DNA from: Anaerolineaceae bacterium UBA6105
GTDB taxonomy: Bacteria; Chloroflexota; Anaerolineae; Anaerolineales; Anaerolineaceae
DNA: 13,634 bases
Reading direction: 5' to 3'
Assembly (NCBI GenBank): GCA_002423495.1
Contig: DIWN01000052.1
Span: 175-13,808, forward strand
Shown: piece after piece, positions 7,846 through 13,634 of the stretch
Position numbering within the stretch: position 1 is the stretch's first letter
Layout: every line of letters begins with the position of its first letter
Made by a program: the position numbers and the translations under genes
Notes under the pieces: generated by a model
Told to the model about the DNA's origin: nothing
Databases searched by the model: none
What the model saw: the letters and a program-made list of their open reading frames with translations, nothing else

Positions 7846-8167
7846 GCTGATGTCGGGGAGTAAATTCCTTCTTACCCTGGCCATGATTTCCCACAATACC
7901 GCAATGCCTAAGCACAGACATGGGTCAAGGAGGGAATAATCAGGGTGATAGAACTGGAAAGGATCAGGTTGCCCAACGTTTTGCGTGGGTTTCAGGCCTA
8001 AAGGGTAGATCAGATTATCCCTCAACGTTTTGGCTGAAATCTTTGGTTTTTCCAATAAATATATAAAGGGAACTCTCGGGCTTTACGGGTTGGAGTAGCG
8101 CACTTCTACGCAAGTACGTTATTAGCAGGGGAAAATCAGAACTGTTATCTTTTCATCGTGATCTTCC
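7846..8167. other. Intergenic region after amylosucrase, no convincing gene
   Basis: This 322-base gap separates two converging gene sets. No strong terminator follows amylosucrase; I found only short imperfect stems. The ten bases CAACGTTTTG occur twice in the same orientation (7974-7983 and 8023-8032, 49 bases apart), both with the symmetric core AACGTT. AT-rich DNA (AATAAATATATAAA) lies around 8055-8068. On the - strand a frame stays open from 8055 back into amylosucrase, reading ISAKTLRDNLIYPLGLK near its start, but it has no ribosome site or known domain. It could be a decayed or dispersed repeat. Confidence 0.4.
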
Positions 8168-8899
8168 TCAAGGAAGCACAATCACCTCTTCAACCAGCCC
8201 GTGATACGGAAAACTTTCGGAAATTTCCTCATCATAAGCATACTCTAGCAAAATACTGACAATCTGTCCAACCGCAAGGTCATCTTCTGTGATCAATTGG
8301 TAGCCAGTTTCGGTCTGCTGCCAAAGCAGGCTGTGAGTAGCAAGTGCGAAAACCGTTTCTTCTACGTTAGGGTATTTCGGTGAGCTGATGACATCCAGGT
8401 GGATCAATTTGGTACGATTGTTCTTGACATAATTGTCAATTGAAGTGATAGCGCCTGTGAATTGGGGAGTGAGGAAGGTGGAGATGGGTGTCTGGCTCTC
8501 GACTGCGCCAGGGCTCACAATGAGTATTTCCTGTGCAATTATTGAATAATTTTCCAGGATTTCCTTGGCACTTATCTTAATCCTCTGCCCGACAGCAAGG
8601 TCTGATAAGGATGCAAGCTGCACTGCATCACCCGCTAATTTCCAAACAACACAATCCTCAGTGAATGTAACAATCCCAAAACCCGCGATTTCATTCGGCT
8701 GATCCTTGATCTCACCAAAGTCGACAACAATATGATCATAAGAGCGCACATTAAAGATCACGCCTTCGATATACCAGTTCTGCTCGGAAAGAATATCGAT
8801 GGTTGGGGTAGTTGCGGGAGTTTCGCGTTGGATCAGCGTGCAGCCAAAGAGGAGCATTATCATCATAGATAACAAAAGAACTGTAATTAATTTCCTCAT
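8168..8899 (-). CDS. Lipoprotein with two tandem beta-type units, function unknown
   Basis: I do not recognise a named family. The start chosen is the ATG at 8899, giving 243 residues, because CTTAAGGAGG sits seven bases ahead; a start at 8932 would bury this site and add a poor prefix (MEKVKTLRRII). The N-terminus MRKLITVLLLSMMIMLLFGC is a lipoprotein signal with the lipidated cysteine at 20. The rest falls into two similar halves of about 90 residues. Each begins with a G-x-I turn (YIEGVIFNVRSYDHIVVDFG; FTGAITSIDNYVKNN) and ends with a DLAVGQ turn, a strand of I/S/L residues and an E-x-VI-type strand (LSDLAVGQRIKISAKE..AQEILIV; EDDLAVGQIVSILLEY..VEEVIVLP). The pattern suggests OB-like beta barrels. 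It lies 34 bases after the secreted protease and is probably co-transcribed with it. A surface-anchored partner or inhibitor of that protease is possible but unproven. Confidence 0.75.
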   Translation of the reverse strand: MRKLITVLLLSMMIMLLFGCTLIQRETPATTPTIDILSEQNWYIEGVIFNVRSYDHIVVDFGEIKDQPNEIAGFGIVTFTEDCVVWKLAGDAVQLASLSDLAVGQRIKISAKEILENYSIIAQEILIVSPGAVESQTPISTFLTPQFTGAITSIDNYVKNNRTKLIHLDVISSPKYPNVEETVFALATHSLLWQQTETGYQLITEDDLAVGQIVSILLEYAYDEEISESFPYHGLVEEVIVLP

Positions 8900-8933
8900 A
8901 ATGATCCTCCTTAAGGTCTTTACTTTTTCCAAT

Positions 8934-9998
8934 TCAATTTATAATCATTGGCAAGAATACTTGTTGTGTTATAAACTCTCTTTCATACAGCAGAAAGTCG
9001 TAGAAATCACCGGCCACTCTGGGGCCTCCATTTTCAGGAACATCAGGAAAGTATCTAGAATGTACTGCTACAATACAGTTGGAGCAATAAGAGTATGCAT
9101 GCTGCCACACCGGAGACCCACTGTTACCACCCCCAGTATCATTATTATAATAAGAGAAAAGAGGATCTGAGTGCAGCATCGAACCGAGCCCATACCACAT
9201 TTCTGTACCATCAGTATTTTTATCATCGGGGTAGCCTACTAAAAATGTGGTGAAATCAGAATCAATATAAGTGCGAAAACCGAAAATCCCGGATTCATAG
9301 CCAATTGTACAGTTCAGCCGGATGAATGCATTGTCGTATTCTTTTGGCTGTCCATATTCGATCCATTGTCTAGGAACTAAAACCTCTAGTGCAGTGCAAC
9401 TGCCGTAGGGAGTCGGATTGGGTGAGGTACTATCCTTTCCCGGATAAGCGATAATGTTAACAGCCCAAGGGTCAGTGGTATGCTCTAGAGCATCATAGAC
9501 ACAATGGGCAGCGGTAAGAACGGTACTGGGGCTAATCATGGAACCAGTGCACCATTTTTCTTCATATGTGTCTGCCCAGGTTTTATCATAGTGGACCACT
9601 GCTGAATAAGGGAAGGTTGTATTACTACTTCCCACTGGATAGCGAGTGTCTGGTGGAATAATTCCTGCGGGGGTAATGGGTAAATATTCCGGAATAGTGG
9701 GCTGAACTTCTATGGGGTTATCACTGGCACCCAGATATTCATCGGGAAGGGTGATAATTTGCCCATGATTGGTTATGTAAACAGGTCTGTCAGTAGGAAT
9801 TGAGGTGGGTTGTTTGGGTTGCGGAGGAAAGGTCGGCGTGGTGATGGGATAAATTTGATAAATATCAAAAAGCGCGTCTTCGCCGATCGGGTACTGTTGA
9901 CTCATTACATACGTTACATTCGTTTCAGCGTTTGCATATAGAAATAGGATGGAAAGAATTGATAACATTGCCAAAACAATTAATAATCGCTTTTTCAT
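8934..9998 (-). CDS. Secreted serine protease, glutamyl endopeptidase-like (peptidase family S1B)
   Basis: Trypsin-fold protease of 354 residues. A signal peptide (MKKRLLIVLAMLSILSILFL, cut probably after YANA at 24) is followed by a Pro/Thr-rich propeptide (about 25-118). The protease domain begins near RYPVGSSNTTFPYSAVVHY (119-137), much like Bacillus licheniformis glutamyl endopeptidase as I recall it. The triad is intact: His165 (VLTAAHCV), Asp222 (KEYDNAFIRL), Ser293 (GGGNSGSPVW). Cysteines 150/166, 201/230 and 305/308 could form three disulphides. His313 in VAVHSR matches the His that reads the Glu side chain in that group, so cleavage after Glu is likely (inference). The C-terminus ends in VFLPMIIN, a short hydrophobic tail. 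GGGAGGT about six bases ahead of the ATG is a good ribosome site. It is followed by a lipoprotein gene and lies in visibly AT-richer DNA than its neighbours. Confidence 0.88.
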   Translation of the reverse strand: MKKRLLIVLAMLSILSILFLYANAETNVTYVMSQQYPIGEDALFDIYQIYPITTPTFPPQPKQPTSIPTDRPVYITNHGQIITLPDEYLGASDNPIEVQPTIPEYLPITPAGIIPPDTRYPVGSSNTTFPYSAVVHYDKTWADTYEEKWCTGSMISPSTVLTAAHCVYDALEHTTDPWAVNIIAYPGKDSTSPNPTPYGSCTALEVLVPRQWIEYGQPKEYDNAFIRLNCTIGYESGIFGFRTYIDSDFTTFLVGYPDDKNTDGTEMWYGLGSMLHSDPLFSYYNNDTGGGNSGSPVWQHAYSYCSNCIVAVHSRYFPDVPENGGPRVAGDFYDFLLYEREFITQQVFLPMIIN

Positions 9999-10002
9999 CT
10001 GT

Positions 10003-10030
10003 ACCTCCCATATTACTCCTTGTTATTATA
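10003..10030 (-). promoter_or_regulatory. Predicted promoter -10 box and ribosome site of the protease gene
   Basis: On the - strand a perfect TATAAT lies at 10030-10025, with a weak -35-like TTGTAA about 20 bases further upstream. Transcription would start near 10018, and GGGAGGT lies just before the ATG at 9998, giving a leader of about 20 bases. The -10 match is strong and the -35 poor. Confidence 0.5.
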
Positions 10031-10345
10031 TTAGCACACTATTTATGCCTTTACAAAAATATTGTGAGACGAGGTTTTGTGTATGAGTTAGCACATAGTG
10101 TACACTCTGGTTTTCAAGAAAACATTAGTCATATGCTGGGTTGTTTACTCCAACCCGGTACCATGGAGGAAAGATTGCATAATCACTTCGCTACAACTGT
10201 ATACGGAAGTTGTTTCAATGTTGAGGTGTAGGTCAGGTTGTTTAACCCACATTGTGTTTACATGGGGGGTTGAACCTACTGTTAAAAATACTATGCGGCA
10301 ATGTAAATTTACCGATAATTTCAGCCAATAGACCCATTCAAGTAC
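10031..10345. other. Intergenic region with palindrome and several hairpins
   Basis: No gene is supported here. AGTGTACACT (10097-10106) is a perfect palindrome and a possible operator near the divergent promoters. Three stems follow: CTGGGTTG/CAACCCGG (10136-10143 with 10151-10158, one G-U), ACAACT/AGTTGT (10193-10198 with 10208-10213), and GTTTAACCC/GGGTTGAAC (10240-10248 with 10267-10275, one G-U). Short open frames on the + strand across this stretch lack ribosome sites and protein-like composition. The stems could belong to an untranslated leader or small RNA, or be chance. Confidence 0.35.
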
Positions 10346-10374
10346 TTGACTACACCCCGACTCGATGTTAATCT
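10346..10374 (+). promoter_or_regulatory. Predicted promoter of the SAM hydrolase/ECF operon
   Basis: TTGACT (10346-10351), 17 bases, then TAATCT (10369-10374), which keeps the TAnnnT core of a -10 box. The start of transcription would fall at about 10381, the A of the ATG, so the message may be leaderless. The -35 is good and the -10 only fair. Confidence 0.45.
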
Positions 10375-10380
10375 AATGCC

Positions 10381-11172
10381 ATGACAATCCTCACGATCAC
10401 AACTGACTTTGGTAACCAAAACGGCTTTGTCGGCACGATGAAAGGGGTAATCTGGGGGATTGCCCCGGATGTTAACATCGCTGACATCAGCCATGAGATC
10501 CCAGCTCAGGATATTCGGACGGGATCGATAGCCCTTTGGCGTGCAGCGGCATACTTTCCCGCGGGTTCGGTCCATGTGGCTGTGATCGATCCCGGCGTAG
10601 GAACTAAACGTCGGGCTATCGCAGCAAAACTGGGCGACCAATTTTTCGTAATGCCGGATAATGGTTTGATCACTCCCATGCTCGATGACGCTGAAGCCGC
10701 AGGCTTGGAAGTTTACATTGTTGACCTGGATAAGCCTGAATACTGGCTGCGGCGGGTTTATACGACCTTCCACGGACGCGACATCTTTGCGCCGGTTGGC
10801 GCACACCTGGCTGCCGGGGTCCCACTGGAGAAGCTTGGAACGATTATCACCGACCCGGTACGCATGCCCTTGCCCAAACCCGTCAGGACTGAGCAGGGGA
10901 TTGAAGGCAGCATTGTTGTCATCGATGTGTTTGGCAACTGTTCATCCAATATCCGCGTTTCAGAAGTGCCTGACCTCAGGAAAGCCTCCCTGTCAATTGC
11001 AGGGCAGGTCATCAACGGGGTTCTGCCTTCCTACGGTCATGCCAAGATCGGTGACCTTGTCGCCGTGACAGACAGCGAAGGTTTTATTGAAGTCGCCGTG
11101 GTGAACAGCAGTGCCGCTAAAACTTATGGCATCAAGTTGGATGATAAGGTGAGGATCAGTTTCGATGCCTGA
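10381..11172 (+). CDS. S-adenosyl-L-methionine hydrolase (adenosine-forming), DUF62 family
   Basis: Splits SAM with water into adenosine and methionine. The 263-residue protein has the family's two domains: an N-terminal SAM domain with ITTDFGNQNGFVGTMKG (6-22) and VIDPGVGTKRR (68-78), and a small C-terminal beta domain from about 172 (GIEGSIVVIDVFGNCSSNI). The Asp-Arg-His triad described for hydrolases of this family is present as Asp70, Arg77 (or 78) and His131 (TFHGRDIFAPVGAHLA). MPDNGL (91-96) is also conserved. The protein has hydrolase length and no obvious loop insertion of the chlorinase/fluorinase kind, so halogenation is unlikely. No Shine-Dalgarno site precedes the ATG. Its end overlaps the fused ATPase start by eight bases, tying it to the transporter operon. 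The product adenosine or methionine, or the level of SAM itself, may relate to what the transporter carries (inference). Confidence 0.9.
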   Translation: MTILTITTDFGNQNGFVGTMKGVIWGIAPDVNIADISHEIPAQDIRTGSIALWRAAAYFPAGSVHVAVIDPGVGTKRRAIAAKLGDQFFVMPDNGLITPMLDDAEAAGLEVYIVDLDKPEYWLRRVYTTFHGRDIFAPVGAHLAAGVPLEKLGTIITDPVRMPLPKPVRTEQGIEGSIVVIDVFGNCSSNIRVSEVPDLRKASLSIAGQVINGVLPSYGHAKIGDLVAVTDSEGFIEVAVVNSSAAKTYGIKLDDKVRISFDA

Positions 11173-12790
11173 GCTGCAAGCTCCACCCCTGGTTATTCGA
11201 GACCTTGGTTTCCGTTATAACTCACGCAGGACTCCTGCAATTGAGGACGTCAACCTCAGGTTGGAACCCGGGCAGGTGGTTTTGCTGGCTGGGTCTTCCG
11301 GCTGCGGAAAGACGACCCTGATGCGCTGCGTGAACGGGCTCATCCCGCACACCTATCGTGGATACATGCAGGGTGAGATCGAGCTGTATGGGAAATCGGT
11401 CAAGGGCATGGGGCTTTCGGATATCTCCAGGCACGTGGGAACCCTGCTGCAGGACCCGGAGCGGCAGATTTTGGGTACCTACGTGATCAACGAGGTCTGT
11501 TTTGGGCTCGAGTCGCAGGGCATGCCCCGCGAAGAGATGATCCCAAGAGCAGAGAAAGCGTTGGAGCGGCTGCATATTTTGCACCTGAGAGACAAAGAGA
11601 CCCATAACACATCGGGTGGCGAGAAACAGAAGGTTGCCCTGGCGGGTGTGTTGGCGATGGAACCAAGCATTCTGCTGTTGGATGAACCGCTGGCATCCTT
11701 GGACCCGGCATCAGCGAGGGAAGCCTTGCTGGCCTTCAGAGAATTAGCAGATGAAGGGTTATCCATTCTGCTGGTGGAGCATCGGGTTGAGGATGTGCTG
11801 CGGATCAATCCGGAAAAAGTCATCTACATGGATAATGGCCGCATCACCTACGAGGGGGATGTGGATGGGTTGTTGGAAACCGCCGATTACACCCGCATCA
11901 AGTTACCTGCTCAAACAGTTATGCGCCGGGCAAAGGGAAGGCCATACAAGCCATCCAACCTGGCTGTGCCGGCTTTGGACCCGACCAGTGAGCCGTTGGT
12001 TTCTTTTCAGGATGTCAGTTTTCGTTACAAAGCCGAGTATCCGGAGGTTTTGCATGGCATTAACCTCGATGTTCGGGCAGGAGAGGTGATCGCGATCCTG
12101 GGGCATAACGGCTCCGGCAAGACCACCACAGTAAAACAGGCCTTGGGGCTGCTCAAGCCCACCAGCGGACGAGTGTTACTTGAGGGAGTGGAGACAAAGA
12201 AAATCACTGTCGCGAATGCGGCAAGGACAATAGGTTATGTCTTTCAGAGTCCGAGCCAGATGTTATTCGCCCCGACAGTGAGGGAAGAGCTCGCTTTCGG
12301 TCCGAAAAACCTGGGAATGAGCAAAGAAAAAGTGACGGAGAATGTGGACTGGGCAATTGAGACCGTCCATCTTGAGCAGGAACTGCCCACACCCCCTCTG
12401 GCTCTTTCGTTTGGGCAGCAAAAGCGCGTGTCAATTGCTTCGGTGCTTTCAATGAAGTCGCGCATTTTGATGATGGACGAACCCACAGCAGGACAGGATT
12501 ATTGGAATTATCAGTCCTTCATGGACACCATTCTCCAGACCCCCGGATTTGACGCGATTTTATTCATCACTCACGATCTGGATCTGGCATTAACTTATGC
12601 CAATCGGGTTGTGGTGCTGTATGGCGGGCAGATAGTGGCAGATGGGAGCCCGCATGATGTTTTTGAGGATGATGAGCAGTTGAGAAAGTGGCGCTTGCTC
12701 CCAACTTCGCTGCTCGATTTGAACCGCAAGATGTTTTCACACACAGGTCGGTTCCTGCGAGCTGAAATTCTAAGCCAGCTGGCAGGTTAA
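11165..12790 (+). CDS. ecfA: Energy-coupling factor (ECF) transporter ATPase, two fused ABC domains
   Basis: Powers an ECF-type importer by ATP hydrolysis on the cytoplasmic side. The 541 residues hold two complete ATPase domains in one chain, replacing separate EcfA1 and EcfA2. Domain 1 has Walker A GSSGCGKTT (43-51), Q-loop Gln96, signature TSGGEK (149-154), Walker B ILLLDE (169-174) and switch His206. Domain 2 has Walker A GHNGSGKTT (313-321), Gln361, signature LSFGQQ (414-419), Walker B ILMMDE (434-439) and switch His470. A linker of about 30 residues (248-278) joins them. Both catalytic sites look competent, although both signatures depart from LSGGQ. QDPERQILGTYVINEVCFGLE and QSPSQMLFAPTVREELAFG are typical EcfA Q-loop regions. 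The start lies inside the preceding gene (ATGCCTGA, eight-base overlap). A weak GAGG sits about ten bases ahead. The S and T subunits follow. Confidence 0.92.
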   Translation: MPELQAPPLVIRDLGFRYNSRRTPAIEDVNLRLEPGQVVLLAGSSGCGKTTLMRCVNGLIPHTYRGYMQGEIELYGKSVKGMGLSDISRHVGTLLQDPERQILGTYVINEVCFGLESQGMPREEMIPRAEKALERLHILHLRDKETHNTSGGEKQKVALAGVLAMEPSILLLDEPLASLDPASAREALLAFRELADEGLSILLVEHRVEDVLRINPEKVIYMDNGRITYEGDVDGLLETADYTRIKLPAQTVMRRAKGRPYKPSNLAVPALDPTSEPLVSFQDVSFRYKAEYPEVLHGINLDVRAGEVIAILGHNGSGKTTTVKQALGLLKPTSGRVLLEGVETKKITVANAARTIGYVFQSPSQMLFAPTVREELAFGPKNLGMSKEKVTENVDWAIETVHLEQELPTPPLALSFGQQKRVSIASVLSMKSRILMMDEPTAGQDYWNYQSFMDTILQTPGFDAILFITHDLDLALTYANRVVVLYGGQIVADGSPHDVFEDDEQLRKWRLLPTSLLDLNRKMFSHTGRFLRAEILSQLAG

Positions 12791-12820
12791 AAATTTATCA
12801 ATCAATAATTCAAGGAAGTA

Positions 12821-13327
12821 GTGTATGCTGCCATCGGTGCCGCGCTTTATGCGGTGGTCACCTGGGCATTCAATATTTGGCAGATCCCGGGTGCGGGTAA
12901 TGTGGGCATTCGCCCGGCAGTGGTCATTCCGATGTTCTTCGGTATTGCCTTTGGTCCGATCGTGGGGTTCATCACCGGTTTTGTGGGCAATATCCTTGCA
13001 GATCTGCTCAGCGGTTACGGTTTTTGGGTCTGGTGGGATCTCGGGAACGGTATCATGGGCTTGATCCCCGGTTTGTTCTCGGTCATGATCTTCGATTTCA
13101 AATCCTCACGCTCGATCATTTTTGCTGAAATCTCGGTGGTTTTGGGCGCGCTGCTGGGGATGGGGCTGGCTGCCATCTCGGAAATGTGGGTTTCAGGCGC
13201 GGACATGAACACTGTCATCTTCGCGAACTTCCTGCCCGCTTTCCTCACTAACATCCTTTGGGGTCTGGTGTTGCTGCCGTTGTTGATGGTCGCGTATTCC
13301 GCGATTGTCTCACAAAGTGGTCGGTAG
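12821..13327 (+). CDS. ECF transporter S component (substrate-binding membrane protein)
   Basis: The membrane subunit that selects the imported small molecule. Its 168 residues form about six helices (2-18, 31-44, 46-63, 73-91, 98-121, 134-160). TM1 carries repeated AxxxA spacing (YAAIGAALYA), the contact to the T subunit known in S components. GIRPAVVIPMFFGIAFGPIV and FVGNILADLLSGYG...WWDLGNGIMGLIPG resemble the riboflavin-transporter-like S-component group, but I cannot name the ligand. GTG at 12821 is the only canonical in-frame start after the TAA at 12806-12808; AAGGAAG sits immediately ahead at short spacing. The upstream codons F-K-E-V read like the charged stretch that normally precedes TM1, so the N-terminus may be wrong or trimmed. 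Context (EcfA before, EcfT after) makes the class secure and the substrate unknown. Confidence 0.85.
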   Translation: MYAAIGAALYAVVTWAFNIWQIPGAGNVGIRPAVVIPMFFGIAFGPIVGFITGFVGNILADLLSGYGFWVWWDLGNGIMGLIPGLFSVMIFDFKSSRSIIFAEISVVLGALLGMGLAAISEMWVSGADMNTVIFANFLPAFLTNILWGLVLLPLLMVAYSAIVSQSGR

Positions 13328-13339
13328 TCAGATTTGATG

Positions 13340-13370
13340 AGTCCAGGCGGTCAATCCGACCGCCTGGACT
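13340..13370 (+). promoter_or_regulatory. Perfect hairpin between S component and EcfT genes
   Basis: AGTCCAGGCGGTC (13340-13352) and GACCGCCTGGACT (13358-13370) pair over 13 bp without mismatch around the 5-base loop AATCC. GTAACTGACC follows, not a U-run, so it does not look like a normal intrinsic terminator. The next start codon is only ten bases away. It may stabilise the upstream message or set the translation rate of EcfT. Confidence 0.7.
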
Positions 13371-13380
13371 GTAACTGACC

Positions 13381-13634
13381 ATGCTTGTCACCTGGAACTA
13401 TCGCTACCGCAACAGCCTGATCGACCGCATTGACCCGCGGGCTCGATTCATCTTTTCGTTTGCGGTCCTGCTGGCTGCGACCAGCACCTGGCATCCACTT
13501 TTACTGGCAATCATTTTCTTGATTTCGATCACATGGTATGCCTTGGCGAAGCTTTCCTGGCAGGATACCAAACGCGGATGGCTGATGATATCCATCTTGC
13601 TGTTCACGATGATCGTGGTGAACACGATTATCAC
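13381..13634 (+). CDS. ecfT: ECF transporter transmembrane subunit EcfT, N-terminal part (3' end outside window)
   Basis: Scaffold membrane subunit linking S component and ATPases. The frame from ATG 13381 stays open to the window edge, giving 84 residues of a protein usually near 260. RIDPRARFIFSFAVLLAATS (16-35) is the hallmark EcfT start: a DPR motif followed directly by the first helix. Two more hydrophobic stretches follow (38-54 and 67-84). The cytoplasmic coupling helices with the Ala-Arg motifs that bind the ATPases lie beyond the window. No Shine-Dalgarno site is seen in the ten bases between the hairpin and the ATG, and in-frame TAA at 13372-13374 excludes a longer upstream start. 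Order (A-A fused, S, T) suggests a dedicated, self-contained transporter rather than one sharing a distant energy module. Confidence 0.87.
   Translation, partial: MLVTWNYRYRNSLIDRIDPRARFIFSFAVLLAATSTWHPLLLAIIFLISITWYALAKLSWQDTKRGWLMISILLFTMIVVNTII

Noticed and set aside
7603..8055. Long - strand open frame over the amylosucrase end and the following gap
   Set aside because: Half of it is antisense to a secure gene, no Shine-Dalgarno site precedes it and no domain is recognised. The part outside amylosucrase is kept only as a possible repeat.
8900..8932. Upstream start for the lipoprotein at 8932
   Set aside because: The AAGGAGG site lies between the two candidate starts and matches the one at 8899, which also gives a proper lipoprotein signal sequence.
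9932..10331. Overlapping + strand open frames in the intergenic region before the SAM hydrolase
   Set aside because: They partly oppose the protease start, lack ribosome sites and do not read like proteins.
10381..11172. SAM-dependent chlorinase or fluorinase
   Set aside because: Protein length and the Asp-Arg-His set fit the hydrolase group, with no extra loop of the halogenase type seen.
13404..13634. - strand open frame at the window end
   Set aside because: It is the antisense of the EcfT N-terminus, which has a clear DPRARF motif and hydrophobic helices on the + strand.
1..13634. CRISPR array, tRNA, rRNA, insertion sequence or phage genes
   Set aside because: No regular repeat-spacer pattern, no tRNA-like cloverleaf noticed by eye, and no transposase or integrase motifs in any frame.

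Overview
The window looks like a chromosomal piece of an anaerobic Chloroflexota bacterium, most likely class Anaerolineae. This rests on recall of gene content: an AglEFG-type sugar importer without its own ATPase, TreS next to amylosucrase, a secreted protease ending in an FLP-type hydrophobic tail, and a SAM hydrolase/ECF transporter operon. It is not based on a database search. The lineage is an inference; the gene family calls are firmer.

Region 1 (1-7845, all + strand) is an alpha-glucoside uptake and conversion locus. It holds the C-terminal part of a substrate-binding protein, two membrane permeases (MalF/AglF-like and MalG/AglG-like), trehalose synthase (TreS), a zinc-containing ROK-family fructokinase and amylosucrase. 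A strong hairpin separates the binding protein from the permeases, and another closes the permease pair. The permeases overlap by 1 base and fructokinase/amylosucrase by 4 bases. The genes fit one scheme: import of sucrose, trehalose or maltose; amylosucrase turns sucrose into alpha-1,4-glucan plus fructose; the kinase traps the fructose as fructose 6-phosphate; TreS interconverts maltose and trehalose. No ABC ATPase for this importer lies in the window.

Region 2 (7846-10380) is a visibly AT-richer accessory stretch. After about 320 bases without a convincing gene come two - strand genes transcribed towards the sugar locus: a secreted glutamyl-endopeptidase-like serine protease (9998-8934), then a lipoprotein with two repeated beta-type units (8899-8168). 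They are probably co-transcribed from a promoter near 10030. Upstream lies about 380 bases of intergenic DNA with several hairpins and a perfect 10-base palindrome.

Region 3 (10381-13634, + strand) is a compact operon: SAM hydrolase of the DUF62 family, a fused two-domain EcfA ATPase (8-base overlap), a six-helix S component, a perfect 13-bp hairpin, and the start of the EcfT transmembrane subunit, which runs off the window. This is a complete ECF vitamin/micronutrient importer tied to an enzyme that splits S-adenosylmethionine. Its substrate cannot be read from the sequence, and it is the best candidate here for an undescribed function. Translation starts in this operon are unusual: three of four genes lack a well-placed Shine-Dalgarno site.
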